From the NCBI RefSeq assembly GCF_029760935.1, contig NZ_CP121684.1, positions 1,054,001-1,118,000 of the forward strand: DNA of 64,000 bases. The letters run 5' to 3'. This stretch comes from Lysinibacter sp. HNR (lineage in GTDB: Bacteria > Actinomycetota > Actinomycetes > Actinomycetales > Microbacteriaceae). The notes beneath the pieces were generated by a model that was not told where the DNA came from, made no database searches, and saw nothing but the letters and a program-made list of their open reading frames with translations. The first letter of the stretch is position 1; every line of letters starts with the position of its first letter. A program made the position numbers and the translations under genes. Shown here in pieces: positions 56,018-64,000 of this stretch.

Positions 56018-57496
56018 CTAATCCGCAAGGGTGTCGAGGATTGGCCGCAAAACATCCAGGGTGCTGAGAGGGTTGATTATTGCAAAGCGCAGGATAGGCT
56101 TGCCCCGGTGCGAGCTAGGAGTGACAAAGCCTACCCCGCTTGTCAGAAGCTTCTGAGACCAATGGTTATACTGCTCCGCGCTCCACCCCACTCGGGTGAA
56201 GGCCACAACCGAGAGGGTAGGTTCCGCAACCAGTTCAAGGTGGGGCGTCTCACGGATCACCCGGGAAACGGCTTGTGCTGTCTCCGCGGTTGCGGCTATT
56301 GCCTCTCGATATTTTTTTGTGCCGTGTGTTGCGAGGGAAAACCACAGGGGCAAACCGCGGGCGCGCCGGGTGAGCTGAATAGAGTAGTCACTGGGATTCC
56401 AAAGCGCGTCGTTCTCGAGTGTGTCTAGGTATTCAGCATGCTGACTGTGGGCCCGATAGGCGATGCTTGGATCACGATACACCAGCGCACACGCATCAAA
56501 CGGTGTGAAGAGCCACTTGTGCGGGTCAACGATAAAAGAATCTGCTCTTTCCGCACCTCGGAAGAGTGGCTTGAGCTCGGGAACAAGGATGCCTGCTAAC
56601 CCGTATGCCCCGTCAATGTGGAACCAGAGGTCGCGCTCCTCGGCTAGGGCACCGATGCCTTCAAGATCATCAATAAGGCCGAGGTTTGTGGTGCCCGCTG
56701 TTGCGACAACGGCAAAAACGTTTGCCCCGCCGTCCGGCTGAGCGTTAAGCGCTGATTCGAGAGACTTGCGGGTGAGCTGGCCGTCGTTTGCGACGGGGAC
56801 GGGGAGCAGATCAACGTCCATGACCGTTGCCGCGGTGCGCAGTGAGGAGTGGGCTTCACTGCTGCAGGCAATCATCCAGCGGGAAGGAAGGGAACGCCCC
56901 GAAGCCGTGCGCTTAGCCTGGGCACTATGGCGTGCCGCAACTAGCGCGGAGAGGTTGCCAATGGTCCCTCCCTGAGCAAAGACGCCACCCGCCCCCGGGG
57001 GGAGACCCACCTCGCTTGCGAGCCAACGCAGCACTTCGTTTTCTGCGTATACCGCCCCCGCTCCCTCCATCCAGGAGCCACCGTAGATACTGCTGGCAGA
57101 AACGACCAGATCGAACATTGTGGCGGCTTCAGTGGCGGCATTGGGGATAAAAGAGAGGAATCCGGGGTGATCGCTGGAGATGCATGATGGTGCAAGGGTG
57201 TTTTCGAATATCCTCAAAGCTTTATCGCCGCCGAGTCCATCCGGGGTGATGGTTTGTGGGATCCGCGTGGCCAGTTCTTCCGGTGAGAGGGGCGCATCAA
57301 GCGGCTGGTTGTGTGCCATGCGATCACGAGAATAGCTCAAAACACGCTCGAGCAGTGCTCGACTTTCTGGACTCTGCCGGTGCATCGAGGTTGCGGACGT
57401 GTCGGGGAGGCCTTCATCACCGTTTTGAGTCATAAATATAAGCTTTACACACCAGACTTCGCCCTGTACAGATCGACGAATGGTTGTCTGAGCCAT
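56018..57496 (-). CDS. group II PLP-dependent decarboxylase (aromatic/diaminobutyrate type)
   Basis: This 492-residue protein has the fold of group II decarboxylases: HPGFLSFIPNAATEAATMFD, GGTIGNLSALVAAR, the HIDGAYGLAG stretch with the cofactor-contacting Asp, and the PLP lysine in FIVDPHKWLFTPFD (about residue 326). Substrates in this group include tryptophan, tyrosine, glutamate and 2,4-diaminobutyrate; the sequence does not decide. It is cytoplasmic and stands alone, convergent with pnp. The N-terminus is uncertain: ATG 57496 or ATG 57433, which would remove 21 residues that look non-conserved. Confidence 0.87.
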   Translation of the reverse strand: MAQTTIRRSVQGEVWCVKLIFMTQNGDEGLPDTSATSMHRQSPESRALLERVLSYSRDRMAHNQPLDAPLSPEELATRIPQTITPDGLGGDKALRIFENTLAPSCISSDHPGFLSFIPNAATEAATMFDLVVSASSIYGGSWMEGAGAVYAENEVLRWLASEVGLPPGAGGVFAQGGTIGNLSALVAARHSAQAKRTASGRSLPSRWMIACSSEAHSSLRTAATVMDVDLLPVPVANDGQLTRKSLESALNAQPDGGANVFAVVATAGTTNLGLIDDLEGIGALAEERDLWFHIDGAYGLAGILVPELKPLFRGAERADSFIVDPHKWLFTPFDACALVYRDPSIAYRAHSQHAEYLDTLENDALWNPSDYSIQLTRRARGLPLWFSLATHGTKKYREAIAATAETAQAVSRVIRETPHLELVAEPTLSVVAFTRVGWSAEQYNHWSQKLLTSGVGFVTPSSHRGKPILRFAIINPLSTLDVLRPILDTLAD

Positions 57497-57617
57497 TTCA
57501 CTAAATTTTATTTATCGAACCGGTAAATTGATAACTCTTTGGTATAGATGGGCAAAAGGGGCCCCGGTCTGGCGTATCCTTCGAGCAGGGCAATAACTAG
57601 AATTTCTAGGAGAAATT

Positions 57618-58778
57618 ATGAAGCGGTTTGCGCAGGACTCAGAGCCGACCGTAGTGCGCCGCATGAACAACCTGTTCTCAGAGTTGGTGCGGAAAAAATC
57701 TTCCGGAGATCAGCTCGACTCGGATAGTGAGCCTCTCGAGACGCCCGCACTGCAATTGCAGCAGAACCGTCCTGATGAGCTTCACCGTGCACCGGCCTCG
57801 CGAGAGACAACTCACACGGAACCCATCACAACCGCCCGTGCAGGAATCCGTCGCCCAATCGGACAGAGCGATCTTCGGGTCTATCCGGTTGCCCTGGGAA
57901 CAAGTGTGTTCGGTTGGACGGTAGATCGTCAAATGAGCATGGGTATTCTTGACCGCTTTTTTCTGCTCGGTGGGAATTTTATTGATACCGCAGATAACTA
58001 CGCTGCCGGTCAGAGCGAGATGATGATTGGCAACTGGCTTCGTACCCGCGGCACTCGCGATCGTGTGGTGTTGGCGACCAAGGTGGGGCAGAGTGTAGAC
58101 AATCCCGGCCTGAAGCGTCAAGGTATCCTGCGAGCCGTGGAGGCTTCGCTGGAACGTTTGCAAACCGACCATATTGATCTGCTCTACTTTCACTTTGATG
58201 ACCCTTTTGTTCCGCTGGAAGATAGCCTGGCTGCGGCGCACGAGCTGATTGAGAGCGGTAAGGTACGTTATTTGGGCGCCTCTAACTATTCGGGACCGCG
58301 CCTGATGGAGGCTCGCATCCTCGCGGCAAACGGTCTCCCGCGGTTTGAGGCTATCCAGGAGCACTACAACCTATTGCACCGCAAAAAATTTGAAACGGAT
58401 GCTGCCCTGGCGGCGGGCAGCCAGCAGCTCGGTGTTATACCTCACTTTCCCCTGGCTCACGGTTTTCTTGGCGGTGAGTATCGCACTCGGTCTGACGGTG
58501 TGGGTAATGCGCGTCGTATGCGCGCGGGACAGCACATTAACCGCCACGGATTCCGGGTTTTGTCTGTCGCGGAGAAAATTGCCGCGCGGCACGGGGTCGG
58601 ACCGGCAAGCATTGCGCTTTCCTGGCTTCTGGCAAAGCCCAATATCGTGGCACCCGTTGTGAGCGCGGATACCCTGGCTCATGTGGACGCCATGATTGCA
58701 AGCGCGGACCTGGGGCTCACATCTGACGAAAAGAATGATTTGGATCGGGTGTCGGCGAATGAAGTCAAGCTGCACTAG
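57618..58778 (+). CDS. aldo/keto reductase with N-terminal extension
   Basis: This 386-residue protein has a polar, low-complexity extension of about 75 residues and then an aldo/keto reductase barrel (LRVYPVALGTSVFGWTV). The catalytic Asp and Tyr lie in TADNY (residues 126-128), the Lys in ATKVG, and the catalytic His position in YFHFDDPF. The NADPH-site end has SIALSWLLAKPNIVAPVVS. It reduces an unknown aldehyde or ketone. The extension is unusual for this family. AGGAGA lies upstream of the ATG. The M16 peptidase gene follows after 10 bases. Confidence 0.88.
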   Translation: MKRFAQDSEPTVVRRMNNLFSELVRKKSSGDQLDSDSEPLETPALQLQQNRPDELHRAPASRETTHTEPITTARAGIRRPIGQSDLRVYPVALGTSVFGWTVDRQMSMGILDRFFLLGGNFIDTADNYAAGQSEMMIGNWLRTRGTRDRVVLATKVGQSVDNPGLKRQGILRAVEASLERLQTDHIDLLYFHFDDPFVPLEDSLAAAHELIESGKVRYLGASNYSGPRLMEARILAANGLPRFEAIQEHYNLLHRKKFETDAALAAGSQQLGVIPHFPLAHGFLGGEYRTRSDGVGNARRMRAGQHINRHGFRVLSVAEKIAARHGVGPASIALSWLLAKPNIVAPVVSADTLAHVDAMIASADLGLTSDEKNDLDRVSANEVKLH

Positions 58779-58781
58779 GCT
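58776..58781 (+). promoter_or_regulatory. leaderless-type -10 box for the M16 peptidase gene
   Basis: TAGGCT overlaps the stop codon of the reductase gene and is followed by seven bases and the ATG at 58789. Confidence 0.45.
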
Positions 58782-58788
58782 TGATTCA

Positions 58789-60183
58789 ATGACCGGAGCT
58801 GTTGAATTTCCATTAGACCTGCCCGAAATGAGCGTTTCGTTTGATGGCGAGACCGAGATTCGTCGCACTATTTTACCAAGCGGGGTTCGTGTTCTTACCG
58901 AGCACATGCCCGGCTCTCGGAGCGCAACGCTGGGTTACTGGGTAGCGGTTGGTTCGCGTGATGAGCAGTTTACCAACCATGGAGCTGCTGGCAGCCTGGG
59001 GTCAACCCATTTTCTTGAGCATCTGCTTTTTAAGGGTACGTATCAGCGGAGTGCCCTGGATATCGCTGTGAGTTTTGATGCGGTGGGTGGTGAGCATAAC
59101 GCAATGACCGCCAAGGAATACACCTGTTACTATGCCAAGGTTCGGGACGAGGATCTTTCTATGGCAACAACAGTTATTGCAGACATGTTGACAGGTTCAA
59201 TTATTGATGAGGCTGAGTTTGATACGGAACGTGAAGTTATTCTCGAAGAGCTTGCCATGTCCGATGACGATCCTGCAAACGTCGCGGCGGAGCGTCTCTA
59301 CAGCGCTGTGCTGGGAGATCACCCCCTAGGACGACCAATCGGGGGAGACCGTGAGACCATCGCGGGTGCGACTCGGGAGGGGGTTTGGCAGCACTATCGC
59401 GAGCATTATGCGTCGTCAACACTGGTGGTTTCGGCTGCGGGTGCGGTCAATCATGATGCTCTTGTGAGGGAGGTTGTGGCCTCTCTCGATACGGCCGCCC
59501 ACAAGCGTCCGGAGTGGTCGATAACTGCGGAGTCTGCTCCGCATGCCCGCCGCCCTTCTCTGACGACCCCCATTGTTCGAGGCGAAGAGCTGACCGAGAT
59601 TGAGCGTCCGGGCGGACAGATTAACGTCATGATGGGTGTTCCCGGGTTGATCTCCAGCGATCCTCGTAGATTTGCGCTTAGCGTTCTTAACACCGTTCTG
59701 GGCGGGGGGATGTCGAGCCGCCTCTTTCAAGAGATTCGTGAGAAGCGAGGCTTGGCATACTCAACCTACTCGTTTTCTTCGGCCTACTCCGACACGGGAC
59801 TTTTTGGTCTCTACGCGGGATGTACGCCCGACAAAGCTGGGCAAGTTACAGAGCTGCTTTACGATGAGTTTCTGCGTGTAGCCCATGACGGTATCACTTC
59901 CTCTGAGCTATCACGGGCCCTTGGACAACTATCAGGATCCTCGGCTCTTGCTTTGGAAGACTCGGACGTTCGTATGGGACGTCTGGCCCGAACGGATATC
60001 GGAACGGGAACTTTTTACGACCTTGACGAAACTCTTCGCCAGCTCGCTGCGGTTACTCCGGACGATGTCACTGAGCTTGCTCAGGAACTGGTATCACGCC
60101 CACTATCCACGGTTGTTGTGGGAGATCTGGGATCGGCACAGGCCGGACAAAAAATTCAGAAGGCTCTGGAGGAACGGCGATGA
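58789..60183 (+). CDS. M16-family zinc metallopeptidase (pitrilysin/MPP-like)
   Basis: ATG 58789 starts this 464-residue protein. The inverted zinc motif HFLEH is at residues 74-78, and the distal Glu ligand lies in the DTEREVILEELAMSDDDP helix. The second half has NVMMGVPGLISSD and GGGMSSRLFQEIREKRGLAYS, as in processing-peptidase-like bacterial M16 proteins usually found near pnp. It probably degrades peptides in the cytoplasm. The start has no ribosome site but a TAGGCT box seven bases away. It overlaps the phosphatase gene by 4 bp. Confidence 0.94.
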   Translation: MTGAVEFPLDLPEMSVSFDGETEIRRTILPSGVRVLTEHMPGSRSATLGYWVAVGSRDEQFTNHGAAGSLGSTHFLEHLLFKGTYQRSALDIAVSFDAVGGEHNAMTAKEYTCYYAKVRDEDLSMATTVIADMLTGSIIDEAEFDTEREVILEELAMSDDDPANVAAERLYSAVLGDHPLGRPIGGDRETIAGATREGVWQHYREHYASSTLVVSAAGAVNHDALVREVVASLDTAAHKRPEWSITAESAPHARRPSLTTPIVRGEELTEIERPGGQINVMMGVPGLISSDPRRFALSVLNTVLGGGMSSRLFQEIREKRGLAYSTYSFSSAYSDTGLFGLYAGCTPDKAGQVTELLYDEFLRVAHDGITSSELSRALGQLSGSSALALEDSDVRMGRLARTDIGTGTFYDLDETLRQLAAVTPDDVTELAQELVSRPLSTVVVGDLGSAQAGQKIQKALEERR

Positions 60184-60779
60184 CCCACACTCTATACCTG
60201 GTGCGTCACGGGGAACAAGTGGACGCTGAGCATGGAATACCCGACGGTTCGCTGTCTGCCCGGGGTGAACTGCAGGCGGAGGCGATCGCCCGACGCCTGC
60301 GGGGCATAACATTTGATAAGGCCTGGCACTCGCCGCTCAAGCGTGCGGAAGAGACCGCCCGCGTTATGACAGATATGCTGCCGCCGCTTAAATCCGAGCC
60401 CTCAAGCCTGTTGCTTGACTGTGTTCCAACGGGATGGGTCGAGGGCACTCCTGAGGTCTACCACTCGTATTTTAACTCGTACACCGAGGATGAGACAGTT
60501 GCGGGTCGTGCCCAGATGGGGGACGCTACAGCTGAGTTTCTAAGTCATAAAACGGAACATCGTGAGCTCATTGTGACCCATAACTTTGTGATCGGCTGGT
60601 TTGTGCGAGAGGTGCTTGACGCCCCTGAGTGGCGCTGGCTTGGACTCAACCAATACAACTGTGGTCTCACTATTATTCAACAGCGCCCCGGTCGGCCCTG
60701 GTCGCTTCTTGTATACAACGATATTTCGCACCTCCCCGCCAGTCTGCGGACCGGACTCCCCGACAATGCGGTTGATTAG
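60180..60779 (+). CDS. histidine phosphatase family protein
   Basis: This 199-residue protein has the phosphatase catalytic LVRHGE at the N-terminus (His11 is phosphorylated in this superfamily) and a later THNFVIGWFV with the second His. The DKAWHSPLKRAEETARVM segment supports phosphoglycerate-mutase-like fold. The substrate is unknown. The ATGA overlap with the M16 gene shows co-translation. Cytoplasmic, single domain. Confidence 0.9.
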   Translation: MTHTLYLVRHGEQVDAEHGIPDGSLSARGELQAEAIARRLRGITFDKAWHSPLKRAEETARVMTDMLPPLKSEPSSLLLDCVPTGWVEGTPEVYHSYFNSYTEDETVAGRAQMGDATAEFLSHKTEHRELIVTHNFVIGWFVREVLDAPEWRWLGLNQYNCGLTIIQQRPGRPWSLLVYNDISHLPASLRTGLPDNAVD

Positions 60780-60788
60780 AAGGGCAGG

Positions 60789-60794
60789 TAACCT
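60789..60794 (+). promoter_or_regulatory. leaderless-type -10 box for dapB
   Basis: TAACCT is followed by AGGGAT and then the ATG at 60801. Confidence 0.42.
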
Positions 60795-60800
60795 AGGGAT

Positions 60801-61589
60801 ATGATTACACGCGTTGCTATTGCCGGTGCTTCCGGACGGATGGGGCAGTTGGCCCAAGCCATCGTGGCAGAACTTCCAGAGTTTGAGGTGTGTGCCAAGC
60901 TTGGGTCACAGAGTGCCCTGAGCGATATGCGTGATGCCGATCTGATTATTGATGTGACCTCGCCCGCAGCCTCCCCCGAAATTGTGGAGTATGCCGTGCG
61001 TAACGGGATCAAAGTTTTGGTGGGCACAAGCGGTTGGTCCAGCGAGAAGATCGCTACCCTGCGCACGTTACTGTCCGAGCATAAGGACGCCGGAATTATC
61101 CTCATCCCTAATTTTTCGATCGGTTCTGTGCTTGGCTCTGCCCTTTCGACCATCGCTGGGCAGTTCTTTGACTCCATTGAGATTATTGAGGCGCATCACG
61201 CGGCCAAAATTGACTCTCCCTCGGGAACCGCAGTGCGCACGGCAGAGATGATTACGGCAGCGCGAAAAACACAGGGACCCGTCAGAGCGCCCCATGTGGA
61301 TCAGGCCGCCCGCGGTGAACAGGTCGCGAGCATCCCCGTGCACAGCCTGCGGCTATCCGGTGTGCTGGCAAAACAAGAAGTGATCTTTGGCGGCGTGGGG
61401 GAAGTCCTCACCATTACCCACGACACCCTCTCACCCAGTGCCTACGAATCGGGTATGAGGGTTTCGATTCAGGCCGCACGAGATGCGCGAGGGCTCACGG
61501 TGGGGTTAGACAGCGTGTTGAACCTTGATGTTTTAACGGGCATGTCCGGTGCTCGTGGCGGTCACGAGTCCTCCGAGACCGAGCGATGA
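60801..61589 (+). CDS. dapB: 4-hydroxy-tetrahydrodipicolinate reductase
   Basis: This 262-residue protein has the NAD(P)-binding VAIAGASGRMGQLAQAIV at the N-terminus, the VGTSGWSSEKI segment, and the signature EIIEAHHAAKIDSPSGTAV with catalytic His and Lys. It reduces hydroxy-tetrahydrodipicolinate in the lysine/diaminopimelate path needed for the cell wall. Its end overlaps the next gene by 4 bp. Full length. Confidence 0.97.
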   Translation: MITRVAIAGASGRMGQLAQAIVAELPEFEVCAKLGSQSALSDMRDADLIIDVTSPAASPEIVEYAVRNGIKVLVGTSGWSSEKIATLRTLLSEHKDAGIILIPNFSIGSVLGSALSTIAGQFFDSIEIIEAHHAAKIDSPSGTAVRTAEMITAARKTQGPVRAPHVDQAARGEQVASIPVHSLRLSGVLAKQEVIFGGVGEVLTITHDTLSPSAYESGMRVSIQAARDARGLTVGLDSVLNLDVLTGMSGARGGHESSETER

Positions 61590-62125
61590 CGGCTATGAAC
61601 CGTACGCTCGGTGGGGTGATTCTGATGACCGCCCTGCTTGGCCTGTATACGCTTCTTTTGGGGCAGAAAGCTGTGCTCCTTCTTCTCTCGGGGATTCCTG
61701 TGGGGGTGGCTCTCGGGGTTGCCCTCCTCTTCATGCCGCTCATCATGGTGTGGGCGATCTGGCGGGAGCTCTCCTTTGGTGTGCAGTCGAACCGTCTCTA
61801 CCGTGAGCTCACGGAACGTGAGGAGCGCGAAACCACCCACCCGGACGAGACCGGGGATGAACGGGTGGGTCTTCCCCGGCAAACGTTGCCCACCCTGCCC
61901 AGCGGACGTGTTGATCGTGCCGCCGCAAAAAAGGCTTTTCCGCTGTATCAGGAAGCGGCTGAGTGCAACCCACAAGACTGGTCGGTCTGGTTCCGTCTAG
62001 GACTGATCTACGATGCGTGTGGTGATAGGCGGCGGGCCCGACAGACTATTCGCCGAGCCATCGAGTTGCGATCACGCTTTCCTATCACACCCTTTTTGGA
62101 GGTAGAGAGGGGGTACACCCCTTAG
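61586..62125 (+). CDS. small membrane protein with C-terminal TPR-like motif
   Basis: This 179-residue protein has two predicted transmembrane helices (LGGVILMTALLGLYTLLLG and VALGVALLFMPLIMVWAIW), then a polar linker and a TPR-like tail (AFPLYQEAAECNPQDWSVWFRLGLIYDACGD). I do not know a function. Start ATG overlaps the end of dapB (ATGA), so it is co-expressed with lysine synthesis. Conserved hypothetical in this setting in Microbacteriaceae by my recollection. Confidence 0.82.
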   Translation: MTAMNRTLGGVILMTALLGLYTLLLGQKAVLLLLSGIPVGVALGVALLFMPLIMVWAIWRELSFGVQSNRLYRELTEREERETTHPDETGDERVGLPRQTLPTLPSGRVDRAAAKKAFPLYQEAAECNPQDWSVWFRLGLIYDACGDRRRARQTIRRAIELRSRFPITPFLEVERGYTP

Positions 62126-62165
62126 ACCCTCCGATTGTTTGATAAAAGAGGCGAAACCCTCGACA

Positions 62166-63107
62166 TCACCGGCGCTTAAAAAGTTCTGTGAGCAGCGGTG
62201 CAAGCTTGGGATCCTGGAAGGTGTAGCCCGAATCGAGGAGGCGCTGGGGCCGCACACGCTGATCGGAGAGAAGTAACTCGCGGGCAGCATCACCCAGCAG
62301 TGCAACGAGCGCAAATCGCGGCGCGGGAAGCCAATAGGGGCGCTTTACCGCGTGAGCCACGGCCCGCATGAGTTCTGAGGCTTGAGTTTGTTCCGTACCC
62401 ACCAGATCAACCGGTCCAGAAAGTTCCGAAGTCACGAGGTGCAGTTGGGCGGCAACATGGTCTCGCAGGCTGATCCAGGGCCAGTACTGTGCACCCGAAC
62501 CCAGCGGTCCGGCACCACCCAGCAGAGCAATACGTCTGAGTAGGGGGAGAACGCCACCCGTGCGAGACAGCACAACACCCGTGCGTAGGGTGATCACTCG
62601 AACGTGGGAGGGGGCAGCGTATGCCGCGGCTTCCCAGTCAACGCACACGTCGGCTAAGAAGCCGGTTCCGTGAGCGGAGGAATCGGTGAGTTCTTCGTGC
62701 GGTCGATTCCCATAGTAGCCAACCGCCGAGGCGCTGAGAAAGACCCGGGGAGGGGCATCCGAGCGACGCAGGGCCTGCACCAGGGTGTTGGTGGAATCGA
62801 TTCTGGAGTAATAGATTTTCTTTTTATAGTTCGCACCCCAGGGGAGTTTACTCAGGGATGCTCCCGAGAGATTGACCAGGACATCCGCATCGTGAAGGGC
62901 GCGATCATCGATGAGGCCTGATGATGGGTCCCAGTGATACTCGTGCGGGTGCGCGGGATCGCGTCGCACCAGGTGGCGCACGTGATACCCCTCGGCGGTA
63001 GCCCGTTGAGTGAGTTCGTTGCCGATGAGCCCCGAGGCTCCGGCGATAAGAATTGTTTTGGGTTTTACGCCGTCGTTTTGGGCAGCGTCGTTGTGAGCAT
63101 CAACCAT
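62166..63107 (-). CDS. TIGR01777-family SDR-like epimerase
   Basis: This 313-residue protein has the atypical SDR N-terminus ILIAGASGLIGNELTQ with a Gly-rich nucleotide-binding loop and the family features HLVRRDPAHPHEYHWDP, VNLSGASLSKLPW, FLSASAVGYYGNRP and the C-terminal DUF1731-type ELLLSDQRVRPQRLLDSGYTFQDP. The substrate is unknown. It is convergent with the TPR gene. The start ATG 63107 has TATTCT six bases upstream and no ribosome site. Confidence 0.92.
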   Translation of the reverse strand: MVDAHNDAAQNDGVKPKTILIAGASGLIGNELTQRATAEGYHVRHLVRRDPAHPHEYHWDPSSGLIDDRALHDADVLVNLSGASLSKLPWGANYKKKIYYSRIDSTNTLVQALRRSDAPPRVFLSASAVGYYGNRPHEELTDSSAHGTGFLADVCVDWEAAAYAAPSHVRVITLRTGVVLSRTGGVLPLLRRIALLGGAGPLGSGAQYWPWISLRDHVAAQLHLVTSELSGPVDLVGTEQTQASELMRAVAHAVKRPYWLPAPRFALVALLGDAARELLLSDQRVRPQRLLDSGYTFQDPKLAPLLTELFKRR

Positions 63108-63113
63108 ATGCTA

Positions 63114-63119
63114 AGAATA
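63114..63119 (-). promoter_or_regulatory. leaderless-type -10 box for the TIGR01777 gene
   Basis: Reverse-strand TATTCT is followed by TAGCAT and the ATG at 63107. Confidence 0.45.
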
Positions 63120-63289
63120 CGCGCTAATGTGTAGGGTTCCCAAGAGGCTGGTGCGGTCGTTTGGAGAATAATTCAGGGGAAGAAAATGTGCCGTGTGAGA
63201 TTTCGTAACCGATTGTTTGTTTGCTGCTGATTATCTGAGGAGCGATTCCGACACAGGGTCGGATCTAAAAATCAGGAGCAAAAAATTAA

Positions 63290-64000
63290 ATGAATCTATT
63301 TTCAGCTCGACGCACTCCCCGTGTGCGTCATGTTCTGGTTGGGAGTATCGTGTTGGCGGTTCTCGTAGGAAGTTGGGGTAGCGGAGCCGCATTTGCCGAT
63401 ACACACGAAAACGGTGGCGCGCGTCGAAACGACGGTGATAATACAGCGTTTGTGCGCTCCGCAATCAAAGATGGCCCGGCTAAAAACGTGATCCTGCTGA
63501 TTGGCGACGGAATGGGCGATAGTGAAATCACCATCGCCAGGAACTACGCCTATGGGGCGGCTGGAAAACTTCCCGGGATTGATGCTCTTCCCCTCACCGG
63601 TCAGTACACCACCTACTCCCTGCACAAAGATGGACCGCTTCGGGGAAAGCCTGATTACGTTCCCGACTCTGCGGCTACGGGAAGTGCCTGGGCAACCGGT
63701 ACAAAAACCTATGACGGGGCAATCTCCGTTGACATTAACGGTGTGCCGCAGCAGACCCTAATCGAGCTGGCGCGAGCAAACGGACTGCGTACCGGAAATG
63801 TGACAACCGCCGAGGTTCAGGACGCCACCCCTGCCGTACAGGTGGCACACGTCGGCTCGAGAAAATGTTTTGGCCCGGATAGCCGGAGCTGTGGCTCCGA
63901 CGCACTTGAGCAGGGCGGATTGGGCTCGATCAGCGAACAGACTCTCGATACCCGACCCGATCTCACGCTCGGGGGTGGAGCGGCTTCTTTTGCGCAGCGG
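63290..64000 (+). CDS. phoA: secreted alkaline phosphatase, N-terminal part (cut by window edge)
   Basis: The frame from ATG 63290 is open to the window end (237 residues). A Sec signal peptide ([25 protein letters not shown]) is followed by the alkaline phosphatase start [15 protein letters not shown], with the first metal-binding Asp, and [14 protein letters not shown], with the catalytic Ser. It releases phosphate from organic esters outside the cell; the product is probably induced by phosphate starvation, but no clear Pho box was found. AGGAG is about 11 bases upstream. It continues beyond the window. Confidence 0.93.
   Translation, partial: MNLFSARRTPRVRHVLVGSIVLAVLVGSWGSGAAFADTHENGGARRNDGDNTAFVRSAIKDGPAKNVILLIGDGMGDSEITIARNYAYGAAGKLPGIDALPLTGQYTTYSLHKDGPLRGKPDYVPDSAATGSAWATGTKTYDGAISVDINGVPQQTLIELARANGLRTGNVTTAEVQDATPAVQVAHVGSRKCFGPDSRSCGSDALEQGGLGSISEQTLDTRPDLTLGGGAASFAQR

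Overview
The window looks like a chromosomal segment of an actinomycete, most likely a member of or near the Microbacteriaceae, with moderate G+C. Signs of this are the mfd, mazG, hisS, eno, ftsB/divIC and DUF501 order, a GTP-type PEP carboxykinase divergent from a RamB-like regulator, the absence of outer-membrane genes, and many start codons sitting 6-7 bases after a TANNNT box, as in leaderless actinobacterial transcripts. I see no rRNA, CRISPR array or insertion sequence, and one tRNA.

Layout. (1) 1-4.9 kb: a glycan-degradation locus with GH38 alpha-mannosidase (cut by the window edge at its zinc-binding motif), a GH5_18-like beta-mannosidase, a GH125 exo-alpha-1,6-mannosidase and a LacI-family regulator. 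Two related 18-bp LacI-type operator candidates lie in the locus. All enzymes lack signal peptides, so imported mannose-rich oligosaccharides (N-glycan type) are the likely substrate. (2) 4.95-5.9 kb: ctaB. (3) 5.9-20.1 kb: an accessory region. It has a heavily eroded secreted beta-propeller/Ig-like pseudogene, then a 3,255-residue collagen-like protein with about one thousand Gly-X-Y triplets and a C-terminal beta-rich domain. A TPR lipoprotein and a glycosyltransferase-methyltransferase fusion follow. This trio is the best candidate for an undescribed system: a micrometre-scale, possibly Thr-glycosylated surface fibre with its own modification enzyme. (4) 20.3-34.3 kb: housekeeping genes rplY, pth, mfd, mazG, hisS, eno, ftsB/divIC, DUF501 and ndh, interrupted by reverse-strand DAO oxidoreductase and nhaA. 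(5) 34.4-41.7 kb: GNAT acetyltransferase, RamB-like regulator divergent from pckG, a secreted SGNH esterase, an orphan HsdR_N-type nuclease, a short-armed tRNA with anticodon UAA, and a small conserved hypothetical. (6) 41.8-53.3 kb: a heterodimeric ABC exporter, asparaginase II, OsmC, metG-tatD-rsmA, two unknown membrane proteins and serA. (7) 53.6-64 kb: pnp with a structured leader, a PLP decarboxylase, aldo/keto reductase, M16 peptidase, histidine phosphatase, dapB and a TPR membrane protein, then an SDR-like epimerase and the start of a secreted alkaline phosphatase.

How the parts work together. The mannosidases would trim N-glycan antennae and core to mannose under LacI control. pckG, serA, eno and ndh serve central metabolism. 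The metG-tatD-rsmA and M16-phosphatase and dapB-TPR genes overlap or abut like operons. Family assignments rest on motifs read by eye; no database search was possible.
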